64,000 bases of DNA, from the NCBI GenBank assembly GCA_024509875.1, contig JAMPIV010003445.1, positions 124,001 to 188,000 on the forward strand, given 5' to 3'. Of this stretch, positions 46,501 through 57,268 are shown one piece after another (positions within the stretch are counted from its first letter, which is position 1; every line of letters begins with the position of its first letter). This DNA is from Oreohelix idahoensis (lineage: Eukaryota > Mollusca > Gastropoda > Stylommatophora > Oreohelicidae). The notes under the pieces are model-generated. The model did not search any database and was not told the DNA's origin. It saw only the letters and a program-made list of their open reading frames with translations. Made by a program: the position numbers and the translations under genes.

Positions 46501-46986
46501 TATTCCAACTTCTGAGGCTATTTTCTCAACACTAAGTCTTCTGTCAACACGAACAACATTCCAAACACGCTCAATGTTTTCATTGTTTATCGAGGTAGGC
46601 GGTCGTCCGCTACGTGGATCATCATCGACACTAACATGACCTTCACGGAAACGCTTGTGCCACTCAAAAACTTGCGATTTCTTCATTGTGGTATCACCAT
46701 ATGCTTTATTAAGCAAGGTTACTGTCTCTGAGGGTGACTTCTCAAGCAAAACACAAAATTTGACATTTGTACGTTGTTCAATCAAAGACATTTTCAACTC
46801 TGACGATGCTACGTGCACACTACACAAACAAACTTCTGTAACTTCTGTGCGAGGGTACATGTGAAGGTTACATCAGCCATGTTGTTTCCTCAAGGTCACT
46901 ACCAACTTATAAAACTATAATCTCCATGACATAATCACTCATTCAAACTGAGTCTATTATTCCGGGAACTTTTTGAAGCTACCTCA
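43518..46986 (-). mobile_element. Mariner split by an RTE-2 insertion
   Basis: Terminal inverted repeats GAGGTAGCTTCAAAAAGTTC at 43519 and its complement ending at 46986, with TA at both sides. Transposase pieces on the minus strand: HTH part 46860-46500 (KFCVLLEKSPSETVTLL, then HKRFREGHVSVDDDPRSGRP); after the insertion, HDNAPAHR and YSPDLAPPDFFL (43930-43750). The sequence jumps from HMHRVC straight to the second catalytic motif, so the GDETW region is deleted as well. Non-autonomous. Confidence 0.9.
43997..46498 (-). mobile_element. RTE-2 LINE with intact RT ORF
   Basis: Inserted in the mariner with a 15-bp target duplication GATATTCCAACTTCT (43982-43996 and 46499-46513) and a (GAA)n tail. 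ORF 46483-44036, 815 residues without stops. It starts inside the endonuclease (NGDKLISFC, SDHHLVV) because the copy is 5'-truncated. RT motifs are GKAPGHDNLNAELFK, LVDFEKAFDSIHRDSL, GVQQGCPLSTTLF and YADDIALLAHS. The C-terminal segment is RWSWVGHVLRRDP, then RKRGRPKTTWRR. RTE-type or related non-LTR clade; the clade is less certain than the class. Confidence 0.9.
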
Positions 46987-47160
46987 TATATATATATATG
47001 TATGTATATATATATATCACCTATATATCATCATCATTCATTTGAATTAATTCCTGCTATTCCTTCACATTTCACTTCAGTGACATAGTATAGGCATATG
47101 TTATCATAAGTATATACACATCATTCATTTAGTTAATTCATCCTATTCTTTCACATTTCC
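46987..47160. repeat. TA-rich tract and ~88-bp tandem duplication
   Basis: TA/TG tract to about 47020, then two similar units each containing ATCATTCATTT and TTCACATTTC. Confidence 0.6.
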
Positions 47161-47829
47161 TTCATGTACTGTTCCATCCAGTAATCAAGAAAGGCTTTGT
47201 AAATCTCCTGATAACTACTCTACATTCCAATTCCTCCTGTGATTCATTTTTAAAAATGTACAGCATCAATGGCTTCTTCCCTCCGAGAATTACACATGAT
47301 TCTACACAATATAATTTAAATCTGCAATAAAATAATAATATATACATATTTACTAAACAAGTCAGTCTTATCCTCAATTCAGAAATACACACAGGGCATC
47401 AAAGGCCTGGCAGGCTGCACACACTTCAAAATGGCAAAAGGTTTTGGGCGAGCTCTGTCCTTTTCTTCTGTGTCTGAAAGTTTTGGCGGTGAGTATCTAT
47501 TCATCTGCTTCTCTCCTTTTTATTCCTCTGTATCCTACGAGCGAGGGAGCACTGACTTCATAGGTTATCCGTTCGTCTCACTTTCTGCAGAATGTGCTGA
47601 ATCGAGCCAAGTGTGTTTTTGTTAAAACTTCGATTATATCCTGCTCCTTTATCATTGATCCAATTTTCTTCATCTTGGGCTTGTAAAAACAGACGATTGA
47701 CAGCTGTCATTCTATATAATTTTCTTTCACTTCAGTCCTTTTTATCTTTCGCTATGGCAAACAAGAATGAGCAAAACTCTGTGCAATTCGTGTGTTTCTG
47801 CATTTAACCTCAATTATCTTGGGTTGTAC
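47161..47829. other. Intron 1 sequence, nothing recognised
   Basis: Short open frames only, no family resemblance seen. Confidence 0.4.
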
Positions 47830-48560
47830 TGCACATGTACTGAAGTTGGTGGTAGAGAGAAGAAAAATGAAGTCCAAAAAAGATACAGAAAATCAGGAGT
47901 TGTACAAGGAATACACAAAGCAGATTAAAAAACGAGTCAGACAAGACAAACAACAATACATAAACGACACCTGCAGGAAAATAGAGGAAATGCGCGAACA
48001 GGGATTGAGTAAGAATACGTTTTCTGAAGTAAGAACATTGAAGAACAGCAACTTTAAATCATCACCTCGAGCAATAAACGACAAGAAAGGCGACACTCTA
48101 ACAGAACAGATGGAAGGAGTACTGTCAAGAAATGTATACGGAAATAAACAAAGCGGCAGATAACAACGTCATGAATGAAGCGGAACGTGAACCAGAACCT
48201 ACCATAGAAGAAGTCCGGAACGCAATCAAACACTTAAAAAGTGGAAAATCTCCGGGTTGTGATGAAATAACAGCTGAAATGATACAGGCAGGAGGAGAAG
48301 GCAGCGCTCGTATATACCATGCATTATGCTGCAAGATCTGGCAAAGCGGAATTTGGCCCAAGGAATGGAAAAGATCAATTTACATACCCTTGCCAAAAAA
48401 GGGCAACCTGAAACTGTGCACAAACTAAAGAACTATAGCTCTTATAAGCCATGCCAGCAAAATACTATTACAAATCATAATGAAAAGGATGCAACAAAAG
48501 CTAGAAACAGAAATAAACGAAGTACAGGCGGGTTTTAAGAATACATCACATGATGATGAT
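47830..48560 (+). pseudogene. LINE RT fragment, third RTE-like family
   Basis: Broken frames spanning the pre-RT and early RT region: EYTKQIKKRVRQDKQQYIND, then IKHLKSGKSPGCDEITAEMI, then IWQSGIWPKEWKRSIYIPLP. A frame change follows, then RTIALISHASKILLQIIMKR and NEVQAGF, then a stop. It is cut before the catalytic box. Different from RTE-1 and RTE-2. Confidence 0.78.
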
Positions 48561-49185
48561 GTACTGCACATAATATGAAGATATAGGTATCTGGACGAAG
48601 CTTAGGCTCTCTAATATCTAAACGTGATGGTCTATTTATTAGCAATCCATCTGAATTTTCATAACTCCAATGGAAAGACAAACACATAAGCACACCTGAA
48701 GATTCCATCATTGCTACCGCTTACAACCTACGAGCTTCGCAGAAAATGGTTGGTGCTGCTCTCATTGGCTAAAACCTTCACGTTACAGTGTTCGATTACA
48801 CTAAGATACCGAGCTACAGGGATATAACACATATTTTAAATGATTATCACTCACAGCATTTCTAAAATAGCTTAAAGAACAGCATGAGACTTTATCACTA
48901 TGTTTTATATCGCACTGTTTAAAATGTTAATTAATGCGTGCAGGTCAATTGTTGTTTTAAACCTGTACTGCGTGCAAAATGTTAATATATTTTTTGTGTG
49001 AGGATTTTTGGGTGTTTGTAAGGTATTTACTGGTCCGGCGTACAGGTTTTCGTCTCAGCAGGTTGACAGGTATGTGTACTTCCGAATTCTGATGCAATTA
49101 ACAAACAGATTATCTTGTTTAAGTGTAATATCATTAATAATTTAACTAATTAACCCATTAGCTTCAAGCCTGTCTGACATATTTT
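48561..49185. other. Intron 1 sequence, nothing recognised
   Basis: AT-rich, no ORF or element recognised. Confidence 0.4.
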
Positions 49186-49189
49186 TTTT

Positions 49190-49660
49190 TTACTTTAATG
49201 ATGAAAAATATCTTGTTCAATCTCTGATGCGTTATAATTAGGATATGTATTGTTTTCAATTCCAAATAATATGAACAACTGCCAATAAGGGAAAGTGGCA
49301 TCACACCTATAAAATAATTGTAAATACGGCAAAACACAATTACCAATTATGCTTGTATACCCAACTAAACAAAAGCGAGATCAAACCTAACAAAACCAAA
49401 CAAAAATAATATTAAGGGGGAGGGGTGTAAAGGCCTGGTGTTTCCAATTATGTAACTGAAATTAATAGATATTTAATTGACTTTCACCAGTCAAAAGTCA
49501 TATGTACTGTAAAAACAGCATGAGACCTTCACCTTCCCAATTACTATATATTAGCCTAACTTTTGTTCTTGTTAAATACTGACTATATATGATAGGAAAC
49601 TCTATACAGAGCAATACAACAGGAGGCAATCTGATCCTCATAAATAGTCCCCCGTCGATC
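49190..49660 (-). repeat. LINE H-B 3'UTR, copy 1
   Basis: About 75-85% like 50280-50740 by eye (GGGTTATAATTAGGATAT, TTTTCAATTCCAAATAATAT, GAAAGTGGCATCACA, GGAGGGGTGTAAAGGCCTGG). The second copy runs directly into the coding part of H-B, so both are probably its 3'UTR. Confidence 0.65.
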
Positions 49661-50279
49661 AAGCGTTTCAGCCCTTTAATCTCCTTTACACTCTAAGGGG
49701 GGCAGGCCCACCTGGGTCATGACTCCCAAGTGTCTTCGCCTCCTGTTGTCTTATGTAGAAAATGAACTCACTCCACCTTGGTTGCAGCTTTAAAAAAATC
49801 CACAATTCTGCCAGCTGGAGGCAATTGTGAAAGTAACCCTTATGTTGAAAACAAATAATTGCGGTCATTCCACAGCACACCACGACTAGGGACAGACACT
49901 GACCCACCTGAGCGAAGCCAGCGAGGCTTAAAGCCACTGCGCGCTAGCAACTGAAATCTACTTGTGCCCGACACCTCATATAATATACCATTGGTTACCT
50001 GTAAGCCACTGTCCTTTCACCAATACAACGAAAAATCAATGTATTGTGGACTTAGAAACATTTTTCACTTTCCGGATGTTTCCTGTTACGCAGGTGTGGA
50101 TAGAGTTTACTTGTCTATTCTTACACCTCTTCTATATTTATAGGTAAATTTGATGGCTGCAAATAATCTAATATTGGTATTCTCATTTATTCATACTTCT
50201 TACTGACCTTTCGCCAATTACAATGAATATGCAGGCCTATTTAGGCCCTATCTATAGGCTAGTGCTTTTTTATTTAAAT
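49661..50279. other. Spacer with a partial H-B repeat
   Basis: 50110-50190 repeats 50698-50785 (CACCTCTTCTATATTTATAG, AATCTAATATTGGTATTCTC). The rest is unassigned. Confidence 0.45.
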
Positions 50280-51619
50280 TACTGAAAAAAAAGATATCCC
50301 GTTCAACCTCTGATGGGTTATAATTAGGATATATATTGTTTTCAATTCCAAATAATATGAACAACCGCCAATATGAGAAAGTGGCATCACATTTGTCAAA
50401 TCAATACAAATAGGGACAATCACAATTGTGCTTATACGTTAAATAAATAGAAGAAAAAAAAATAATAATAAAATCAAGAATAAACTCTGAACAAGAATAA
50501 TATTAAAGTGGAGGGGTGTAAAGGCCTGGTGGTTCTAGTTATATAACGGCCTTTAACAGATATTTAATTGACTTTCATCTGTTAAAAGTCATATGCATTG
50601 TAAGAACAGCATCAGACCTTCACATTCCCAGCCACTATATATTAACATTTGTTCGTGTTAAATATTGTTTGACTATATTATGCAGTTCCCTAGGTCTGTC
50701 TATTCTCAACACCTCTTCTATATTTATAGGTAATTTGGATGCTTGCAAATAATCTAATATTGGTATTCTCATTTGTTCATCTCTTACATTTTAACAAGAA
50801 ATGTTCTATATTATTGTCTTGAAGACATCCTGCACAGTAAGGTTCTTCTATTCTGAAGTAGCCTTTTCCCAGCTGTAGTCTGAGAAGTTTCTTAGTTATT
50901 ACTGGGAATTTTCAATTCCCTAGATATCTGACATTTTCTTGTTGGAGCCTTGAACATCTTATATGCATGTCTTCCTTTCAGATTTTTATCCCACTCTGCT
51001 TTCCATTCATCTGTTATTAATTCTTTAATTAAGCTCTTAATCTCTGATTTACTCATCCCTACATTTATTACATTTTTATCAGATCTACCTTTCTTGGCTT
51101 CTTTATCTGCCTTTTCATTTCCTTCTATGCCAACATGTGAAGGTATCTAAGCAATTAAGACTGAACATCCTCTGGAATATAAGTATGTAGTAGCCAGAAA
51201 TATCTCCTCTGCTAAATCAGGTCTACTATATTCTCGTAAGTTTCTAAGTGCTTTAATTGTTGAAAGAGAGTCAGTTAAAACTGTTAATTTTTTGGGAGGG
51301 TTATTAGAGAATATTTCTAGTACTTTTAGTATTGCCACCATCTCTGCAGTGAAAATGGATGTATTTTCCGTGATGCTATATTCTTTTGCCATTTTCCATA
51401 TTGGAATATATATTCCTATCCCCAATTTGCCATCCTCTCCCTTGGATCCATCTGTGTACACAGTAATGCTGTCTTTTGATATTTGTTATATATATATATA
51501 TATTGGCGGTGTTTTTAATATTTTCAACCTCTACACCTCACGGTAGAATGGGAACGACTAAGTAAGTAAGTAAGTTTTTAATATTTTCTATATTATTTGT
51601 TTTCTTAAGTATTTCTAAC
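50280..51619 (-). mobile_element. LINE with RNase H (family H-B), 3' fragment
   Basis: Minus-strand RNase H: YTDGSKGEDGKLGIGIYI (51460s), IFTAEMVAILKVLE, VLTDSLSTIKAL, then IPSHVGIEGNEKADKEAKK (about 51150-51080). The Trp before IPSH is a TAG stop, so it is dead. Downstream is a Cys/His C-terminal motif, LRLQLGKGYFRIEEPYCAGC then EHFLLKC (about 50810-50885). 3'UTR 50280-50700. An ultra-short RTE-1 insertion (51530-51583) and the full-length RTE-1 copy both landed in this element. Confidence 0.8.
51530..51583 (+). mobile_element. RTE-1 3' end, ~50-bp insertion
   Basis: Only CAACCTCTACACC...GGGAACGACTAAGTAAGTAAG, flanked by TTTTTAATATTTTC on both sides. The H-B reading frame is continuous when it is removed. 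Confidence 0.85.
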
Positions 51620-54600
51620 TCCGCCAATGCCGGTCCCAAGCCCGGATGAAAAAGGAGGAGGGCGGCCTGCATGGAGGCCGTAAGGAGGCAGCCCCTCCAC
51701 CATGCAAAGGCACAACAGGCCAATCACCTGTTTGCTTTAAATCATGATTACGCGAACTACAAGAGAGAAAACCGGACTGATTCTAAAGGCGATGAACTGG
51801 AACGGACTACGGACTACGACTTATGGAACTTGGAACACAAGAAGTATAAATGGGAAGGAAGAGGAGCTGGTGGAAGAGATGAGGAAAGCAAAACTAGAAA
51901 TCCTGGCTATAACGGAAACGAAGAAAAAAGGACAAGGAGTCATGGATCTCGATGGCAACACGTTGCTCTACTGTGGTGTACCCATATCTGAAAGAGCTAA
52001 AGGGGGCGTGGGTTGCATTGTGGCCCAAAATCAAAAAGATAGTATCAAGGGATGGAACTTTGTCTCGGAGCGCATTATGGTTGTAAAACTAAAAGAAGGA
52101 GAAACCATAGTCAACCTGGTCATAGTGTATGGGCCAAATGAGGATGAGAGAGCAGAGGTCAAGGAGGAATTCTTCGAGCTGCTTCAAAGGACAGTGGATG
52201 ACTGCCTAGATGAAGTTATTATGCTCGGAGATTTTAATGCCAGAGTTGGAAATGACCATGCTAGATGGGGTGGAGTTATCGGAAGATATGGAGAAGATAC
52301 TCTCAATGACAATGGAAAGCGACTCCTTAGATTCTGCAGTGAGCAGAATCTGATCATTACAAACACAAAGTTCCCTCATAAGCGCATACATGCATACACT
52401 AGATGTGAACCAACAAAGAATGAGAAGTCAGTGATCGACTATGCCATTGTTCGGAGAAGCTCATTCAGATATGTCCGAGATGCAAGAGTCTGGAGGGGGC
52501 CAGAGATTGGAAGTGATCACTACCTGCTAACAATCAAACGAACAACTGAAAGAGTTGCTCAGCCTAGGAACTGCCCAACATCACGTAAGAAACCAAGTAT
52601 TAGGACCTACAAGCTGAGAGAGCCAGAAATTAAGACCAGATATCAGGGGCTTATTGCTACAGCAGTGAGCAACACAGAAGAACGACCTAATGACTTGGAA
52701 ACCCTCTGGAATAAATTCAAGGATATCATAAAGACAGCTGCTGCAGAAGCATGCGGTGAAGTCCGACTTGGGAACCAGAGAAAGAGGACACCTTGGTGGA
52801 CAGAGGAAGTCAAAGAGAAAATAAGAGAGAAGAAAATGGCATGGAAACAATACTTAGGAGCTAAAAACACAACAGGACAAATGGAAAAATATAGCGAATA
52901 TGTGACACTCAGAACAGAAGCAAAGAACAAAGTGCTAGCAGCAAAACAGAAGTCCTGGGAAGAATTTGGAGAAAAGCTAGAAAAAGATGCACAAGAAAAC
53001 CAGAAATTGTTCTATAAGACCCTAAAGAACATGAGGAAAGAAAAACAATGCCCTCTCAAATTTATAAAGGACAAGCAAGGCAAATTGCTTACTGCCCCGA
53101 AGGAAGTAATGGAAAGATGGAAAGAATATTTCTCAGAACTATTGGATGGTGAGCATGATGAAGCATCAGAAATGATAACCACTGACACAGAAGAGGAAAC
53201 CAATGATGGTGAAGATGACATAAAGATGGAAGAACTGAGGGCAGCACTAGAGAAAATCAAGATGGCAAAGCAGCAGGGCATGATGGTATAACACCAGAAA
53301 TGGTTAAGTACATGGGAGCATCAGGCGACCTATTACTCTTAAAGGTCCTACAGGCAGCATGGTGCAACAAGACCATACCAAAGGATTGGGAGATTGCCAT
53401 CATAACACCAATTTTCAAAAGGGTGACAATCGACAATGTGGAAACCATAGAGGCATATCCCTTCTCAGTGTCCCTGGTAAAATCTACTCTAGAATCCTAG
53501 AGCAGAGACTCCGACGCCTAGCTGAGCCACAATTGGATGAGGTCCAGTGCGGATTCCGAGCAAACCAAAGTACTCAAGACCTAATCTTCACACTCAGACA
53601 GCTGAGTGAAAAGGCCCTTGAGTATAAGAGTGAGATCCATCTTTGTTTCATAGATCTGGAAAAGGCGTTTGACAGGGTCCCCTGGAGCAAACTTTGGGAC
53701 TGTTTGGCAAGGAAGAATATTCCAGCACCTCTGATTCATGCTATACAGAGCTTCTACAAGTCTTGCAGAAATTATGTGAGGACAGCAAACCATAAGTCAG
53801 AAGAGTTCAGGACCACCACTGGTGTAAGACAAGGTGATATCCTATCACCTTACCTCTTCATACTCCTTATGGACGATGTCATCAAGGCATGTAAGGAGAG
53901 AACAAGAAAGTATTCAGTGGGGTACTGGAAGATGAGACAGGTCTATATTTCGGAGCTGGCATTTGCTGATGATGTTGCCCTGATTGCTAAATCAGAGGCA
54001 CATCTCCAATCCAACCTGCAAGTCTGGAAGGAAGAGCTGGAGAAGAGAGGGATGGTCATAAGCAGCTCTAAAACAAAATCCATGGTGATATCACGAGAAG
54101 AAAGAAAACATCAGATTAAGTTGGGAGAACAGGTCCTGGAGCAGGTCGACCACTTTAAATATCTCGGAGCTATTATAGACCGAAAGGGAGGCATCAAAGA
54201 AGAGTTGGCCACTCGAAAAGCAGCGGCTGGGAGACTTTTTCAGGCCATAAATCGTGGATTCCTCAGCAAGAAAGAGGTTGGTAAGAAAACGAAGATGGCT
54301 GTATACCGCTCCACCTATGTCCCAGTCTTGACATATGGATGCGAGTCGTGGGCAATGACTACAACCCATAAAAGCCAGATCCAAACCTCAGAAATGAGGT
54401 ATCTGAGGAAAGTGGTTGAAGTAACAAGAAGAGACATGGTCCGCAACCAGACGATCCGTCAAGGCCTAAAATCCCATCCGCTGCAGACCCAAATAGAACA
54501 GTCCCAACTAAGATGGTTTGGCCATGTCTGCAGAATGGGAGAAGATCGGCTACCACGACAAGCATGGGAAACAAAGAGCCAGGGATCCAGACCTCCAGGA

Positions 54601-54769
54601 CGACCCAGAGTCCGCTGGGAGGACAACATTAGACAATCTTTGAAGGACCGAGGACTAGAATGGAACCAGGCCAGGAAGAAGACAGCTGATAGAATGGTCT
54701 GGCGCTCTCTCTTCCAAACCTCTACACCTCACGGTAGAAGGGGAACGACTAAGTAAGTAAGTAAGTATT
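51620..54769 (+). mobile_element. RTE-1 LINE, near full-length copy
   Basis: About 3.15 kb with a GC-rich 5' leader (51620-51743), endonuclease plus RT coding region, and a 3' (TAAG)n tail. TAAGTATTTCT occurs at both flanks (51609-51619 and 54766-54776). It is the reference for all truncated RTE-1 copies here (3165, 6474, 26690, 33545 and 51530). Antisense to the LRCH gene, about 300 bp from exon 1. Confidence 0.92.
51744..54756 (+). pseudogene. RTE-1 endonuclease/RT, two 1-bp deletions
   Basis: Frame 1 (51744-53291): AP endonuclease with YGTWNTRSI, LAITETKKKG (catalytic Glu near residue 56), VYGPNEDERAE, MLGDFNARVG and GSDHYLL. One base is lost in GATGG-CAAAGCAG near 53262 (the 3165 copy has GATGGGCAAAGCAG). 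A second base is lost in TTTTCAAAAGGG near 53418. The frame then runs 53420-54756 with FIDLEKAFDRVPW, GVRQGDILSPYLF, FADDVALIAKS and a C-terminal RWFGHVCRMGEDRLP. Frame arithmetic (0 to 2 to 1) agrees with two single deletions. Confidence 0.9.
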
Positions 54770-55052
54770 TCTGCTAGGTGATAGTCCGTGTCTGGTTTCT
54801 TGATCTCCCAGGGCTAGTGCTGCTTTACGATAGGCTATATGCTGGAGAGTGGACATTTAACAGTGCATTTATCTGCCGCCATTTCTATAAATGTACATTG
54901 TGCAAAGAAATGGTAGGCCCTATGATGGTTTTCTTTTTTTCGACAAATAAGTCCGTTACTGTTACGCATGAATGTGCCAATCCCAAAACAGAAATCCAGA
55001 CATTGAGATAAAACCCAAGACGTCACAATCCAGGAAACAGTTCTGAACTTAC

Positions 55053-55224
55053 CGACCAAGACTGTATCAGTTAAATCATATTTAACGCATAATTTTGGAT
55101 AATCCCTTAATTTTCGACCATTCAAGTATATCTCTCCTGTGAATTGTGCATCTTCAAATGCCCGATCCACCGTTCTTCCTATCGGTGGGGGGCTATTATA
55201 GCCCGACCCATGACAGGTCGCCAT
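55053..55224 (-). CDS. LRCH: LRCH exon 1 (N-terminus)
   Basis: First coding exon, 57 codons plus one base. The start is placed at 55224, where AAG-ATG-GCG gives A at -3 and G at +4. An in-frame ATG four codons upstream (55236) has a weaker context. The exon contains the LRCH N-terminal signature: DRAFEDAQFTG, then NGRKLRDYP, then DLTDT just before the first LRR. It ends at a strong donor G|GTAAGT (intron from 55052), phase 1. The spare G joins AT of exon 2 to make the Asp of the first repeat. No signal peptide or membrane segment is visible. Confidence 0.93.
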
Positions 55225-55430
55225 CTTATTTCTCATTTCTCCTCCATCTAGCGGAAGTTTTGTTTTCTTACCATGCGCGAATGTTGGTGCGCAGGGGTCA
55301 AGGTAAATGAGTCATTGGAATGTAGTTTGCAGACGTCGTCTGTTAGGCCCAGGCCGGTAATCGGGAGCGCGCTGCTCAACAGTCGCACGTGACCGGCGCC
55401 CGCAAGTACATTGTGAGTGTTGGGAGGATA
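55225..55430 (-). promoter_or_regulatory. Probable LRCH promoter/5'UTR, CpG-rich
   Basis: This stretch upstream of exon 1 is clearly richer in CG dinucleotides than the surrounding AT-rich DNA. It contains a CACGTG E-box at 55386-55391 and an ETS-like AGCGGAAGT at 55250-55258. The start codon lies in AAGATGGCGAC, which fits the YY1 core AAnATGGCG often found over start codons of TATA-less genes. No TATA box was recognised. The transcription start cannot be fixed from sequence. Confidence 0.4.
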
Positions 55431-55861
55431 CTTCAAATTAAACGTGTAGGGTAATGTGAATACTACAAAGCTGGCGTACTTTTGCGAAATATGCTTCGTG
55501 CGGAAAATAGTTATGCATGCTTACGAAATTGTTCACTATTTGGCTCTGCTTTCGCGTAGAGAGGGCCTATTGTGGATTTGTGTAACATGCACAGATGCTG
55601 AAGCTCATTTTACAAGTGCTCACGTGTTTTCGGCAACAGTTGTAAATAACAACTGCCACTTAACGTAATGCTGACAACAGGAAGCTTTGCGACAGGTTGA
55701 ATAACGTGATAACACGTCGCTGTAGATTAACTCGGCGAAGTTGACAACGAAAACTACAAAGACAACAATTTGTATCAATAAATAAATAAATGTTAAACAC
55801 ATCAAGATATGTTTCAGACGCTCGTGAGAATAAAGAAGCAGAAAACTAGACAACAGAAGTG
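55431..55861. other. Upstream region of LRCH, nothing recognised
   Basis: No element or conserved ORF recognised. Could hold further promoter or 5'UTR sequence. Confidence 0.4.
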
Positions 55862-55965
55862 AGTGGCTAACCGGAGAATCGAACCCAGGACCTTTCGAAC
55901 GGCACCCCCGCCTAGCTACAGAAGCGAATCACACTATCCTCCCTGCCAGCTAGGCATCACAAAAA
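55862..55965 (-). mobile_element. tRNA-like SINE head or tRNA pseudogene
   Basis: Minus strand has a good B-box-like GGGTTCGATTCTCC and, about 60 bp upstream, an A-box-like TAGCTGGCAGGGAGG. The cloverleaf spacing is not convincing for a functional tRNA. Confidence 0.45.
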
Positions 55966-55992
55966 TAGTGTTTCGAAGACGGGTCATTAACG

Positions 55993-55995
<3 letters not shown>

Positions 55996-56059
<64 letters not shown>
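55996..56059. repeat. (TA)n tract
   Basis: About 64 bp of TA directly before a mariner terminus. Confidence 0.97.
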
Positions 56060-56060
<1 letters not shown>

Positions 56061-56219
56061 GAGGGGCGTTCAGAAAGTAATGCACCACATCGTTTTTCTC
56101 AGCTAATAATGAAGGTAGAAGCATGAAATTTTGCACACTTCAAATATGGCATGTGTCAATTGTGTGCACCAAATTGCGCCGCAACCGGTCAAATAATACG
56201 GCTGCCCTAAACCGTTGAA

Positions 56220-57268
56220 ATGGAGCGTGTTAGCAACTTGCGTTATAAGCAACGAATTGTGATAGAATTTCTCATTGCAGAGAAGGAAACTGTTGTGAAC
56301 ATTCACAAGCGTCTGTGTGATGTGTATGGGAGTTTTGCAGTCGACAGGAGTACAGTCAGTCGCTGGGTTCAAAGAATCAGGAAGTGGAGATACGGAGCTG
56401 CTTGATCGGCCGCGCTGTGGACGTCCTGCCACAGCCACCAACGCAGAAATGTTGAAATGCGCTGAGGGCATTATTCTTACTGATAGGCGAATCACTACTC
56501 AACAATTGGCCTTACAGCATTGGCAGTGCAAATGCAGTTATAAAAACTCTCGGATTTTCTAAGGTTTGCGCAAGATGGGTTCCTCGAAGTCTCACAAATG
56601 ACCACCGATTGCAAAGGAAAGCAATTTCTTCTGAATTGTTGGAGCGTTTCAATGCTGAAAGAGATAACTTTTTGGCTAAGATCGTTACAGGTGACGAAAC
56701 CTGGGCACATCATTTTGAACCTGAGACAAAAAGACATTCAATGGAGTGGCATCATCCGCAATCACCACGAAGAAAGAAATTCAAGACAATTCCTTCAGCT
56801 GGAAAGGTCATGATCACTGTCTTTTGGGAAGGTGTGATTCTTGTGGACGTTATGCCAAGAGGAGAGACAATCAATTCGCAAGCTTACATTAAGACATTGA
56901 AAAAACTCAATCAACGTTTTCGCAGAGTTCGGCCGCACAAGAATCCAGCAGACCTGCTTCTCCTTCACGACAATGCGCGACCTCACACAAGTCTGGCAAC
57001 ACGGAAAGCAATCACCAAATTGGGTTGGACTGTACTACCCCATCCACCCTATAGTCCCGATTTGGCACCCTCTGATTTTCATCTATTTGGTCCACTTAAA
57101 GATGCACTCTGTGGGACAAGGTTTGAAGATGATAAAGGAGTGATTCATGCAGCGAAGAAATGGCTACATGATCAAGACAAAATCTGGTATGGGCTAGGAA
57201 TACATGCACTTGTTTCGCGCTGGCATAAAGCCGTACAAGTTGATGGGGATTGTGGCGTGAGGTTTTAA
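56220..57268 (+). pseudogene. Mariner transposase, frameshifted
   Basis: Three successive frames: MERVSNLRYKQRIVIEFLIA (56220), then DRPRCGRPATATNAEM (from about 56400), then NAVIKTLGFSKVCARWVPRS to 57268. The catalytic motifs GDETWAHH, HDNARPHTS and YSPDLAPSDFHLF are all present in the last frame. The two frame changes lie near 56390 and 56525. Confidence 0.88.

Noticed and set aside
47431..47807. Short plus-strand ORFs as extra LRCH or other host exons
   Set aside because: No family resemblance and no matching splice phases. LRCH exons are on the other strand.
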